From NCBI GenBank assembly GCA_002404675.1, contig DHKE01000028.1:6777-14719 (forward strand): DNA of 7,943 bases, read 5' to 3'. The notes beneath the pieces are model-generated. The model did no database searches. It was not told where the DNA came from and was given only the letters and a program-made list of their open reading frames with translations. Position numbers and translations under genes: made by a program. This document shows positions 1 to 6,465 of the stretch, piece by piece; within the stretch, counting starts at the first letter, position 1, and the number at the start of each line of letters is the position of its first letter. This DNA comes from Porphyromonadaceae bacterium UBA4702. GTDB lineage: Bacteria > Bacteroidota > Bacteroidia > Bacteroidales > Muribaculaceae.

Positions 1-40
1 CGTTACGAATGAAATGCTCTACCGACTGAGCTATTGCGGC
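1..40 (-). tRNA. tRNA-Thr(CGT), 5' half, cut by window edge
   Basis: Read on the minus strand from position 40, the sequence has the first 40 bases of a tRNA in standard numbering: acceptor strand GCCGCAA, then T8 A9, D-arm GCTC/GAGC closing an 8-base loop with G18-G19 and A21, A26, anticodon strand TTTCA, and the 7-base loop TTCGTAA. The anticodon is CGT (positions 7-5), which reads the threonine codon ACG. T33 and A37 are as expected, and the G1-C2 start fits threonine tRNAs. The 3' half (rest of the anticodon stem, T-arm and acceptor) lies outside the window. Position 39 is C facing A31, a mismatch in the anticodon stem; base 40 (G) pairs with C30. Being truncated, it cannot be checked for an encoded CCA or for integrity of the T-arm. 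Confidence 0.88.
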
Positions 41-73
41 AAACGCTGCGCGGCACCGGGCCGTTTTGCACGG

Positions 74-105
74 CAAAGTTACACAAAAAAATCCGACCGT
101 GCAAA
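74..105 (-). promoter_or_regulatory. Bacteroidetes-type promoter for tRNA-Thr
   Basis: On the minus strand, TAACTTTG (positions 81-74) matches the Bacteroidetes -7 box TAnnTTTG exactly. The -33 box TTTG lies at 105-102, with a 20-bp spacer, which fits the known spacing. Transcription would start near position 67, giving a leader of roughly 27 bases before the mature tRNA 5' end at 40. A 9-bp perfect inverted repeat (TTTGCACGG at 65-73, CCGTGCAAA at 97-105) encloses the -7 box; its right arm contains the -33 box. The boxes are seen directly; start site and activity are inferred. Confidence 0.8.
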
Positions 106-524
106 TACCCCGAAAATTATCCCCCGAAAAAAATCAAGCGGCAAGCGGAAGCGTGGGCTGCCTCGGAGTACTATGAAATCTCGGAGGACACGGAGGGCTC
201 GGAAAGTCTTGCCGGGGATGGCAAGTTGATGCGAGCAGGAAATATGTTGCAAAACATAAAGAAGGGATTTTCGGCTATTCAAGGCATATTTATCGGCAAA
301 ACACTTGCGCGTATCAAGATAAATGGCTAATTTTATCTCCAGAATAAACAACCAACCATTTATAATTGCCACCCGCAGAGATGACATTTGGCTGTTTCCC
401 TTCGCTTCGTATTGACGTTTGCTCACACTCACACGCCTATAACGGGCGAGAATATGCTGAGGGGGTGTCAAAACGGAAGCAGCCGGATTGAGTGTCCGAC
501 GGGTGGCGCAAAGAGTACAAGTTT
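106..524. other. Intergenic region between tRNA-Thr and the large secreted-protein gene
   Basis: No convincing gene is visible here. Open frames on both strands run through the tRNA promoter or have no recognisable content, so I treat them as chance. Contents seen: a degenerate 9-bp tandem repeat (163-207); a small perfect hairpin TATGTT-GCAA-AACATA with a GNRA-type loop (243-258); and a 7-bp hairpin AGATAAA/TTTATCT with an 8-base loop (317-338). No exact TAnnTTTG box precedes the plus-strand gene. The nearest partial matches are TATAATTG at 361-368 and GACATTTG at 383-390, each one mismatch from consensus, and GACGTTTG at 414-421; none has a well-placed -33 box. The promoter of the downstream gene is therefore unresolved. 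Confidence 0.6.
163..207. repeat. Degenerate 9-bp tandem repeat, about five units
   Basis: Five consecutive in-phase 9-mers can be read: TCGGAGTAC, TATGAAATC, TCGGAGGAC, ACGGAGGGC, TCGGAAAGT. Consensus is TCGGAGnnC; unit 2 has largely decayed. In one plus-strand frame this spells a Ser/Thr-Glu-x pattern, but that frame starts inside the tRNA and is unlikely to be translated. I recall similar 9-bp repeats in Bacteroidales intergenic DNA, but this was not checked by search. No function is assigned. Confidence 0.55.
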
Positions 525-3500
525 ATGAGAAAAAACAGACTGTTTCTGCTTGCCGGACTTGCCCTGACAGCATCGGCGGTCGCCTATACGGCGATGCCGA
601 AGGCTGAAGAGACCGGCAAACAAGAGCCGAGCTACAAAGTACAAAAGGTAGCCAGCATCCAGCGCATCAACGCCCCGCAGCGTGAAGAGGGCGAGGGTTC
701 AACGGCGTACACAGCGCCGTTCCATTTCACGCCCACTGAGGCGCAGTTCAACGAGTGCCTCATCATTGACGCCAACGAAGACGGCAAGACATGGACATAC
801 GACAGCGACGGGTACTTCAAGTCGCTATACAGCTATGGGAAGGCTGCCGACGACTGGTGCATGCTCCCGGCGATACACCTCACACCGGGCCCGTACAAGT
901 TCTTTGCCACATTCAAGACAAAGACTGACGTGGAGAATTTCAAGATCTGCCTGGGCACGGCACAGACAGCAGAGGCAATGACCCGGACTCTCATCCAGCA
1001 TGAGAGCTACTGCAACCAGACAGACGTGACTGAAAGCGTTGAAATCACAATCGACACGGAGGGCGACTACTACATCGGCCTGTATGCGTATTCAGCAGCC
1101 AACAAGTATTATGTATGGGTCAAAGACGTGAAGCTCGAGGCAATAGACACAACGCTTCCCGTGACACCGGAAATCAAGTCCATAGACTTTACGGGCCAGA
1201 CAGGCACAGTCACCGTAAAGGTGCCGGCACAGAACTATCAGGGCGACGAGATAACCGGCAACGTGTCACTGAGCGTCAAGGTTGACGGCACCGACGTTGA
1301 GGGTTCGCCGTTCACCTGCACCCCTGGCGAAGAGAAGGCCATACCGATGACCCTCGAGCGCGGATACCACACTGTCTCCGCACAGGCAACTATCAACGTC
1401 AACGGCGAGGACAAGGTGTCTGAACCGACCTCTGAAACATTCCGTGTCACCAAGCTCATCAACATCCCGATGTCAGTGCCCGTGTACATCGAGCCGGACG
1501 AGGACGACTTCTCGGTGATGACCATCATCAACAACAACGAGTCGACCCCGACATGGGAGTTTGTCGAGAACGGAGGACTTAACAAGGACAAGACCGCTGT
1601 CCGCTACAACTATTCATACACGGCAGACGCCGACGACTGGTGCATTCTGCCCGCCATCAATTGCGACCAGGCAGGCCTGTATGAGTTCTCAATGATGTTC
1701 GGCACGAAATACTCCAACGAATGCATGGAAGTGGTAATCTCCGACACCCCTGATGTTGAGGCAATGGCAGCAGCAACCCCGATTATCACAATCAACGATG
1801 AGTGCACAAGCGACGAATTTGTGCAGAAGAAAGGACTGTTCACCACCGATGCGCCCAAGACTGTATATGTGGGGCTGCACGCCACCTCGCCCAAGAGCCG
1901 CAGCTTCTTGTTCGTACGCGAGATGAGAGTGAACAAAATCGATGACCTCACCCCGCTGGCGCCGCAGATCGGCACAATCAGCTTCGACGGCTTTGACGGC
2001 TCAATAGACGTTATTCTGCCGACCAAGACAATGACAAACACCGACATCACTGTTTCTGAAGTATCAGCCAAGGTTACTGTCTCAGGCGAAGAGTACCCGA
2101 TATACAAGTATGTCAGCGGCGCGCCTGGCGCAACCGTCAACATCCCCCTGACCCTCTCCAAGGGACAGCACACCGTATCTGCATACGCATACTACTCCAA
2201 GGCTGACGGCACAGAGCTGACCAGCCCGGAGGTAGAGCAGACATTCACCGTTACACGCCCGTCTTCGTTCCAGTTCACGCTGCCGTTCGTGACACATTTC
2301 TCAGAGGAGGATGTAAGCGACCTGACAATCATCGACAACAACAATGACGGCAAGACATGGGTATACGACGCCAGCGGCCTGAAATATGCATACCACAGCA
2401 GCAACCAGGCAGACGACTGGGCTATCACACTGCCTATCTACTTCCCGGATGCTTCCAAGACATACAACATCTCGGTAGACTGCAAGACAGCCAGCTTCGC
2501 TGAAGCGTTTGACATATTCATCGGCACATCGCCCGAAATCTCGGCAATGACACAGTGCATACTGGATGTCCCGGAACTCAAGAGCTCGAACACCGTAAAC
2601 AAGACAAACGACTTCACTGTACCCGCTGCCGGCAGATACTATGTAGGCATCCATGCCAAATCAGCAGCCGACAGATACAATCTGTTCATCCAAAGCCTGA
2701 CAATCGCGCAGGCAACGTCTGAAGACTCTCCCGACATGGTCAACAACCTGACGGCTATGCCTGACCAGACCGGTGCTCTCTCGGCAACAGTGGAGTTTGA
2801 CATGCCATTGACAAAACGTTCAGAGCAGCAGCTCGACCCCGCAGAGGACCTGACTGCCACCATCACCACACCCGCAGAGACCAAGACTGTAACCGGCAAG
2901 CCTGGCGCCCACATCTCAACTACTGTTGCTGCTGTCAACGGTGTCAACAACATTACAGTGAGTGTTGCCAACGCTGCCGGTTCGAGCGAAATCGTTGAGG
3001 TTTCAGCACGCTGCGGTCTCGACACCCCGAAAGCGCCGAAGTTGACCAAAGCTGACCTTTCCGAGGACGGCCTGGGCGTGCTGCTCGAATGGGAGCCTGT
3101 AACCGAGGGCATCAACGGCGGCGTGGTCAACCCCTCCGCAATGATGTACCGCGTGTCTGAATGGGACGAGGATGACCAAGACTGGTATGCCGTAGAACAC
3201 CTCGCCGGTACTTCATACGAGTACCGTGTATCCGCAGGCACTCCGCTCGATTTTGTGAAACTCAGCCTCGAGGCATACAACTCCACCTCTACCAACTCGT
3301 CCAGGACATCAATCACTGCTCTTGCAGGCGAGCCCAAGACCCTCGACGTTGAGGAGAACTTCACCGGCGGCCAGCTTGACCAGCCTGTGACATACATACT
3401 TTCAACCTCGACTACCGCTCCTACATGGTCTCTCGAACTGCCCGGCAACGTGTTTGAGGCAGCAGCACTCGAAGGCGGACAGAAAGTACTCGTCGGCAAA

Positions 3501-4046
3501 ACAACAGCCAATTCAGGCGATTCCGGCATAGTCCTGCCTATATTCGCGACCACGAACGCAGAGTTTGGCGTGACATTCACCATCGATGCATACATGACCG
3601 AGAACACTACCCCGACAATGGCTGTCTATGCCCGCACATTCGGCACAGAACGCCAGCTCGTCGGCAACCTCGAGCGCCAAAGCGACGGATGGGCAACATA
3701 CTCATTCGCTCTGCCCGCTGACCTGCTCAACCGTCCCTGGGTGGAAATCATGATCTACAGCAACTTCATCCATGGTTCTGCAGACTACGCTCTGATCAAG
3801 TCATATTCAGTCAAAGCCAACCCGGACACCGGCGTTGAGGAAACACTGCTCGGCGGCGTGAACGTATTCGGCGCTGACGGCGCAATCCTCGTCACCGGTG
3901 CTGAAGGCATGAACATGACGGTAGCCGACACAACCGGCAAAGTTACCTTCTCCGGCAAGGGTGCTGCCAGCATGTCAATCCCGGCAATGGCCGGCGTGAA
4001 CATCGTCAACATCGACGGCAAGGTCTACAAGGTCATCGTAAGATAA
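525..4046 (+). CDS. Large secreted modular protein: choice-of-anchor-J-like and Ig/FN3-like modules with C-terminal sorting-type domain
   Basis: The product has 1173 residues. It opens with a Sec signal peptide: MRKNR, hydrophobic residues 6-20, likely AxA cleavage after A20. No lipobox cysteine is present, so it is not a lipoprotein. Three related modules (about 62-207, 314-472, 582-730) share a buried-W loop (DANEDGKTW at 82-90, NNNESTPTW at 336-344, DNNNDGKTW at 604-612), an ADDW motif (DDW at 109, 370 and 630) and a late YxGxxA strand; this resembles choice-of-anchor J domains. They alternate with Ig-like regions (209-313, 473-580, 735-830) and an FN3-like region (835-935). A fourth, divergent jellyroll-like region spans 943-1098. 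The last 70 residues (1104-1173), ending GKVYKVIVR, resemble the C-terminal sorting/anchoring domains of Bacteroidales surface proteins. The protein probably acts at the surface or outside the cell; ligand unknown and no catalytic motif seen. An in-frame GTG at 492 would add 11 residues before the signal peptide; ATG 525 is preferred. The gene stands alone, with its own terminator. Confidence 0.85.
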   Translation: MRKNRLFLLAGLALTASAVAYTAMPKAEETGKQEPSYKVQKVASIQRINAPQREEGEGSTAYTAPFHFTPTEAQFNECLIIDANEDGKTWTYDSDGYFKSLYSYGKAADDWCMLPAIHLTPGPYKFFATFKTKTDVENFKICLGTAQTAEAMTRTLIQHESYCNQTDVTESVEITIDTEGDYYIGLYAYSAANKYYVWVKDVKLEAIDTTLPVTPEIKSIDFTGQTGTVTVKVPAQNYQGDEITGNVSLSVKVDGTDVEGSPFTCTPGEEKAIPMTLERGYHTVSAQATINVNGEDKVSEPTSETFRVTKLINIPMSVPVYIEPDEDDFSVMTIINNNESTPTWEFVENGGLNKDKTAVRYNYSYTADADDWCILPAINCDQAGLYEFSMMFGTKYSNECMEVVISDTPDVEAMAAATPIITINDECTSDEFVQKKGLFTTDAPKTVYVGLHATSPKSRSFLFVREMRVNKIDDLTPLAPQIGTISFDGFDGSIDVILPTKTMTNTDITVSEVSAKVTVSGEEYPIYKYVSGAPGATVNIPLTLSKGQHTVSAYAYYSKADGTELTSPEVEQTFTVTRPSSFQFTLPFVTHFSEEDVSDLTIIDNNNDGKTWVYDASGLKYAYHSSNQADDWAITLPIYFPDASKTYNISVDCKTASFAEAFDIFIGTSPEISAMTQCILDVPELKSSNTVNKTNDFTVPAAGRYYVGIHAKSAADRYNLFIQSLTIAQATSEDSPDMVNNLTAMPDQTGALSATVEFDMPLTKRSEQQLDPAEDLTATITTPAETKTVTGKPGAHISTTVAAVNGVNNITVSVANAAGSSEIVEVSARCGLDTPKAPKLTKADLSEDGLGVLLEWEPVTEGINGGVVNPSAMMYRVSEWDEDDQDWYAVEHLAGTSYEYRVSAGTPLDFVKLSLEAYNSTSTNSSRTSITALAGEPKTLDVEENFTGGQLDQPVTYILSTSTTAPTWSLELPGNVFEAAALEGGQKVLVGKTTANSGDSGIVLPIFATTNAEFGVTFTIDAYMTENTTPTMAVYARTFGTERQLVGNLERQSDGWATYSFALPADLLNRPWVEIMIYSNFIHGSADYALIKSYSVKANPDTGVEETLLGGVNVFGADGAILVTGAEGMNMTVADTTGKVTFSGKGAASMSIPAMAGVNIVNIDGKVYKVIVR

Positions 4047-4075
4047 CCCGACAGACCCCTGTCCCTATATGCATT

Positions 4076-4113
4076 GGAGGGGCGTGCCAACTGCGGCACG
4101 CCCCTCCTTTCTT
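4076..4113 (+). terminator. Intrinsic terminator of the large secreted-protein gene
   Basis: A perfect 13-bp stem (GGAGGGGCGTGCC at 4076-4088, GGCACGCCCCTCC at 4095-4107) closes a 6-base loop, AACTGC, and is followed by TTTCTT. It starts 29 bp after the stop codon at 4044-4046. The stem shares GGCGTGCC/GGCACGCC with the inverted-repeat element just downstream, so it may be related to, or derived from, that repeat family. A smaller 5-bp hairpin (GACAG/CTGTC, 4050-4063) lies between the stop codon and this stem. Confidence 0.88.
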
Positions 4114-4125
4114 ATGCGCAGCCAG

Positions 4126-4218
4126 GTAGGGACACGGCACGCCGTGTCCGCAACCAAGTCACTACAAATCAAATGATTGTACTTATCACCCTTCGGACAC
4201 GGCGTGCCGTGTCCCTAC
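4126..4218. mobile_element. 93-bp MITE/REP-like element with perfect 25-bp terminal inverted repeats
   Basis: Positions 4126-4150 and 4194-4218 are exact reverse complements over 25 bp. Each arm is itself a palindrome: GTAG, then GGACACGGC-AC-GCCGTGTCC, then G, so each can fold alone as a 9-bp hairpin or the two can pair together. The 43-bp interior holds an imperfect hairpin (TACAAATCA/TGATTGTA, 4163-4181). There is no coding capacity, which fits a non-autonomous element or paired REP sequence mobilised in trans; that is inference. No clear target-site duplication is seen. The right arm lies inside the 3' end of miaA. It could also act as a bidirectional barrier between the convergent genes. 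Confidence 0.75.
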
Positions 4219-5115
4219 AATGACCGCCATCTCGGCAAGGCGCGTGGCGGGGTCGGGCTGCGTCATGTCAAGCGGAACTATTGCCGGGTCGCGCTTGAAC
4301 CATGTCATCTGCTTCTTGGCATATACACGAGTGTTTTTCGCCATGCGCGACAGTGCCGTCGGCAAGTCCCACTCGCCGTCCAAATACCGCAGTATCTCTT
4401 TCACGCCTACGGTGTTGAGCGAGTTGAGATGCCGCAGGTGAGCCACGCTGCGCACTTCATCGACTAGCCCCTGCTCTGCCATTTGTTTCACACGGCGGTT
4501 TATGCTGTCGAAAAGCATCTCACGAGGCATCACAGTCTGCACTTTCAGCACGTCGTAGTCATGCCCCCTGCGAGCCTTGCCAAGCAGCGACGAGTACGGC
4601 ACACCGGCAGCCTCGCTGACCTCCACGGCATGGAAAACGCGCTTGACATTCATCAGGTCAACACGGGCGTAATGCTCCGGGTCGAGGGCAAGCAGCCTCA
4701 TGCGCAGCCAGTCGTCGCCGTATGCGGCGTGCTGCTCCATGAGCGAGCGGCGCAAGCCGTCGGGAACAGTAGGCAGCGCGTCAATGCCGTTGCACAGCGC
4801 GTCGACATACATCATCGAGCCGCCGCAGACCACGGCATAGTCGCGTGCCGCGAATATGGAGCGCAGACACGCCAGTGCGTCCTGCTCATACTGCGCGGCA
4901 CTGTAATAACAGTCCAGCGGCAGGAAGTCGATGAGGTGGTGAGGCACAGCGGCACGCTCCTGCGGCGTAGGCATGGCAGTGGCAACGGGTATGCCATGAA
5001 AAACCTGACGCGAGTCGGCAGACACTATCTCGGTGTGCAGCATCTGCGCCACGGAAACAGCAAGAGCCGACTTGCCGGAGGCAGTCGGCCCTGTTATTAC
5101 TATCAGCCGCTTCAT
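4186..5115 (-). CDS. miaA: tRNA dimethylallyltransferase (tRNA A37 isopentenyltransferase)
   Basis: MiaA transfers the dimethylallyl group from DMAPP to N6 of A37 in tRNAs that read codons starting with U, which stabilises decoding. The 309 residues match the family's usual size. The P-loop GPTASGKS is at 9-16, DSRQ at 34-37, GGSMMY at 98-103 (the Bacteroidales form of GGTGLY), DPEHYARVDLMNVKR at 145-159, HLNSLNTVGVKE at 229-240 and RVYAKKQMTWFKRD at 263-276. V238 replaces the tyrosine I expect in this GYKE motif. The recognisable fold ends near residue 280. The last ten residues (VGTRHAVSEG) and the stop are encoded by the right arm and flank of the inverted-repeat element at 4126-4218, so the C-terminus looks rewritten by an insertion. 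The gene starts 29 bp after pepT ends and is probably co-transcribed with it. Bacteroides species often carry two miaA genes; this may be one of a pair. Confidence 0.95.
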   Translation of the reverse strand: MKRLIVITGPTASGKSALAVSVAQMLHTEIVSADSRQVFHGIPVATAMPTPQERAAVPHHLIDFLPLDCYYSAAQYEQDALACLRSIFAARDYAVVCGGSMMYVDALCNGIDALPTVPDGLRRSLMEQHAAYGDDWLRMRLLALDPEHYARVDLMNVKRVFHAVEVSEAAGVPYSSLLGKARRGHDYDVLKVQTVMPREMLFDSINRRVKQMAEQGLVDEVRSVAHLRHLNSLNTVGVKEILRYLDGEWDLPTALSRMAKNTRVYAKKQMTWFKRDPAIVPLDMTQPDPATRLAEMAVIVGTRHAVSEG

Positions 5116-5144
5116 GCGTGTGATTTGCGTCTGGTCACGTTATG

Positions 5145-6362
5145 TCATTCAGCCACAAGGCGGCAAATGTTGACCACTACCTGCGCAGCCTTCTCCATTG
5201 AGGGGATAGGCACGAACTCATAGCGTCCGTGGAAGTTGAGGCCGCCGGCGAAGATGTTCGGGCAGGGAAGTCCCTTGAACGACAGCTGCGCCCCGTCTGT
5301 ACCGCCGCGTATGGGCTGCACCTTGGGCTCAACGCCACTCATGCGCATAGCCTTTTCGGCGGTCTTGATGATATGCATCACCGGCTCGATTTTCTCGCGC
5401 ATGTTGTAGTACTGGTCATTCATTGCGAGAGTGCAGCAGCCTACATAACGCTCGTTGATGACACGCACCAGGCGTTCCATCTCGCGCTTGCGAGCCTCGA
5501 AACGGTCGCGGTCATGGTCACGGATGATGAACACAAGCTCCGCCTGTTCCACAGAGCCCTCCACGCCCACGAGGTGGTAGAAGCCCTCGTAGCCCTCGGT
5601 ATGTGCCGGAGTCTCGGCTGCGGGGAGCATGGAGACAAACTCATGAGCCACGAGGATAGCGTTGATCATCTTGTTCTTCGCGCTGCCCGGATGCACGTTG
5701 CGCCCCTTGAAAGTGAGGCGGGCGGCAGCGGCGTTGAAGTTCTCGTATTCGAGCTCGCCTATTGCGCCGCCGTCCATGGTGTAAGCCCAGTCGCAGCCGA
5801 ACAGGTCAACGTCAAACTTGTGAGCGCCCTTGCCGATTTCTTCGTCGGGGTTGAAGGCGATGCGCACCTTGCCGTGCTTCACCTCAGGATGCTTCTGCAG
5901 CCAAGCCACAGCGTCGAGTATCTCGGCTATGCCGGCCTTGTCGTCAGCGCCAAGCAGAGTTGTGCCGTCGGTGACGATTAGGTCCTGGCCGATGTAATCG
6001 TTCATTTCGGGGAAATCAGAGGGGCTGAGGACAATCTTCTGCTCCTCGTTGAGGACAATGTCGCCGCCGGGGTAAGCCTTGACGATGCGCGGCTTCACGT
6101 TCTCGCCGCTCATGTCGGGGCTTGTGTCCATGTGAGCGATAAAACCGATGGTCGGCAGCTGCTTGTCAGTATTGGCCGGCAGCGTAGCCATCAGATAGCC
6201 GTTGTCATCGAGAGTTATATCGGTCAGTCCCATGCCTTTCACCATCTCCTGCAGGTGGCGTGCAAACACCATCTGCTTGGGCGTAGATGGGGTACAGTCT
6301 GCTGTTTCGCTGCTCTGAGTGTCAAAGCGCACGAAGTCTAAGAATCGTTCTGTCAGTGTCAT
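5145..6362 (-). CDS. pepT: Peptidase T (zinc tripeptide aminopeptidase, M20B)
   Basis: PepT removes the N-terminal residue from tripeptides in the cytoplasm and serves peptide use. The 405-residue product is close to the roughly 408 residues of enteric PepT. Expected two-zinc residues are present: H77 and D79 in AHMDT, bridging D140 in GADDKAG, general base E174 with E175 in [10 protein letters not shown]197 in YTMDGG and H378 in NFHGRYEF. The lid segment shows [13 protein letters not shown] (220-232), and substrate-site [11 protein letters not shown] is at 351-361. The ATG at 6362 is chosen because the family begins with this [14 protein letters not shown] segment and because a promoter lies just upstream at 6389-6420. 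An alternative in-frame ATG at 6419 would add 19 unrelated residues and would overlap that promoter. All catalytic positions are intact. It probably leads a pepT-miaA transcription unit. Confidence 0.95.
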   Translation of the reverse strand: MTLTERFLDFVRFDTQSSETADCTPSTPKQMVFARHLQEMVKGMGLTDITLDDNGYLMATLPANTDKQLPTIGFIAHMDTSPDMSGENVKPRIVKAYPGGDIVLNEEQKIVLSPSDFPEMNDYIGQDLIVTDGTTLLGADDKAGIAEILDAVAWLQKHPEVKHGKVRIAFNPDEEIGKGAHKFDVDLFGCDWAYTMDGGAIGELEYENFNAAAARLTFKGRNVHPGSAKNKMINAILVAHEFVSMLPAAETPAHTEGYEGFYHLVGVEGSVEQAELVFIIRDHDRDRFEARKREMERLVRVINERYVGCCTLAMNDQYYNMREKIEPVMHIIKTAEKAMRMSGVEPKVQPIRGGTDGAQLSFKGLPCPNIFAGGLNFHGRYEFVPIPSMEKAAQVVVNICRLVAE

Positions 6363-6388
6363 TGCAATGTCGTTTTTGTATGCATTTA

Positions 6389-6420
6389 CAAAGGTAATAA
6401 AACTTTGCGAGGAGGGCAAA
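6389..6420 (-). promoter_or_regulatory. Bacteroidetes-type promoter for pepT-miaA
   Basis: On the minus strand, TACCTTTG (6396-6389) matches TAnnTTTG, and TTTG (6420-6417) is the -33 box with a 20-bp spacer, the same spacing as at the tRNA promoter. The predicted start is near 6382, leaving a leader of about 20 bases before ATG 6362. The -33 box lies partly within the hairpin at 6407-6442, so termination of the upstream gene and initiation of pepT share the same bases. Confidence 0.75.
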
Positions 6421-6442
6421 CAAAAAATCCTGCTCTCCTCGC
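6396..6442 (-). terminator. Hairpin after the Gate-domain gene, probable terminator
   Basis: On the minus strand, GCGAGGAGAGCA (6442-6431) pairs with TGCCCTCCTCGC (6418-6407): 12 bp including one G-T pair, with a 12-base loop. It begins 24 bp after the stop codon of the Gate-domain gene (6468-6466). The following bases AAAGTTTTATT have only a modest T tract, displaced by four bases, so termination may be partial and some readthrough into pepT is possible. Confidence 0.5.
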
Positions 6443-6465
6443 CGCATATCTCAATGTATCACAAC

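Noticed and set aside
34..330. 98-codon open frame on the plus strand near the tRNA
   Set aside because: It begins inside the tRNA gene and passes through the tRNA promoter and the 9-bp repeat; no conserved content.
79..471. 130-codon open frame on the minus strand upstream of the tRNA
   Set aside because: It overlaps the tRNA promoter boxes and has no recognisable domain; a real gene here is possible but unsupported.
492..524. GTG start adding 11 residues to the large secreted protein
   Set aside because: It would place charged residues (SDGWRKEYKF) before an otherwise typical signal peptide that begins at ATG 525.
411..524. Possible riboswitch or structured leader before the large gene
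   Set aside because: Only a weak CGCC/GGCG stem near 430-445 is visible, and no known riboswitch signature was recognised.
2639..3607. 322-codon open frame on the minus strand inside the large secreted-protein gene
   Set aside because: The opposite strand encodes clear Ig/FN3-like modules continuous with the rest of the protein; the antisense product has low-complexity Ser/Val-rich content and no family signature.
4483..5223. 246-codon open frame on the plus strand across miaA
   Set aside because: It is antisense to conserved MiaA motifs and runs through the pepT-miaA gap; its translation has no recognisable features.
6363..6419. Upstream ATG extending pepT by 19 residues
   Set aside because: The extension lacks similarity to the PepT N-terminus and would be coded over the TAnnTTTG promoter at 6389-6420.
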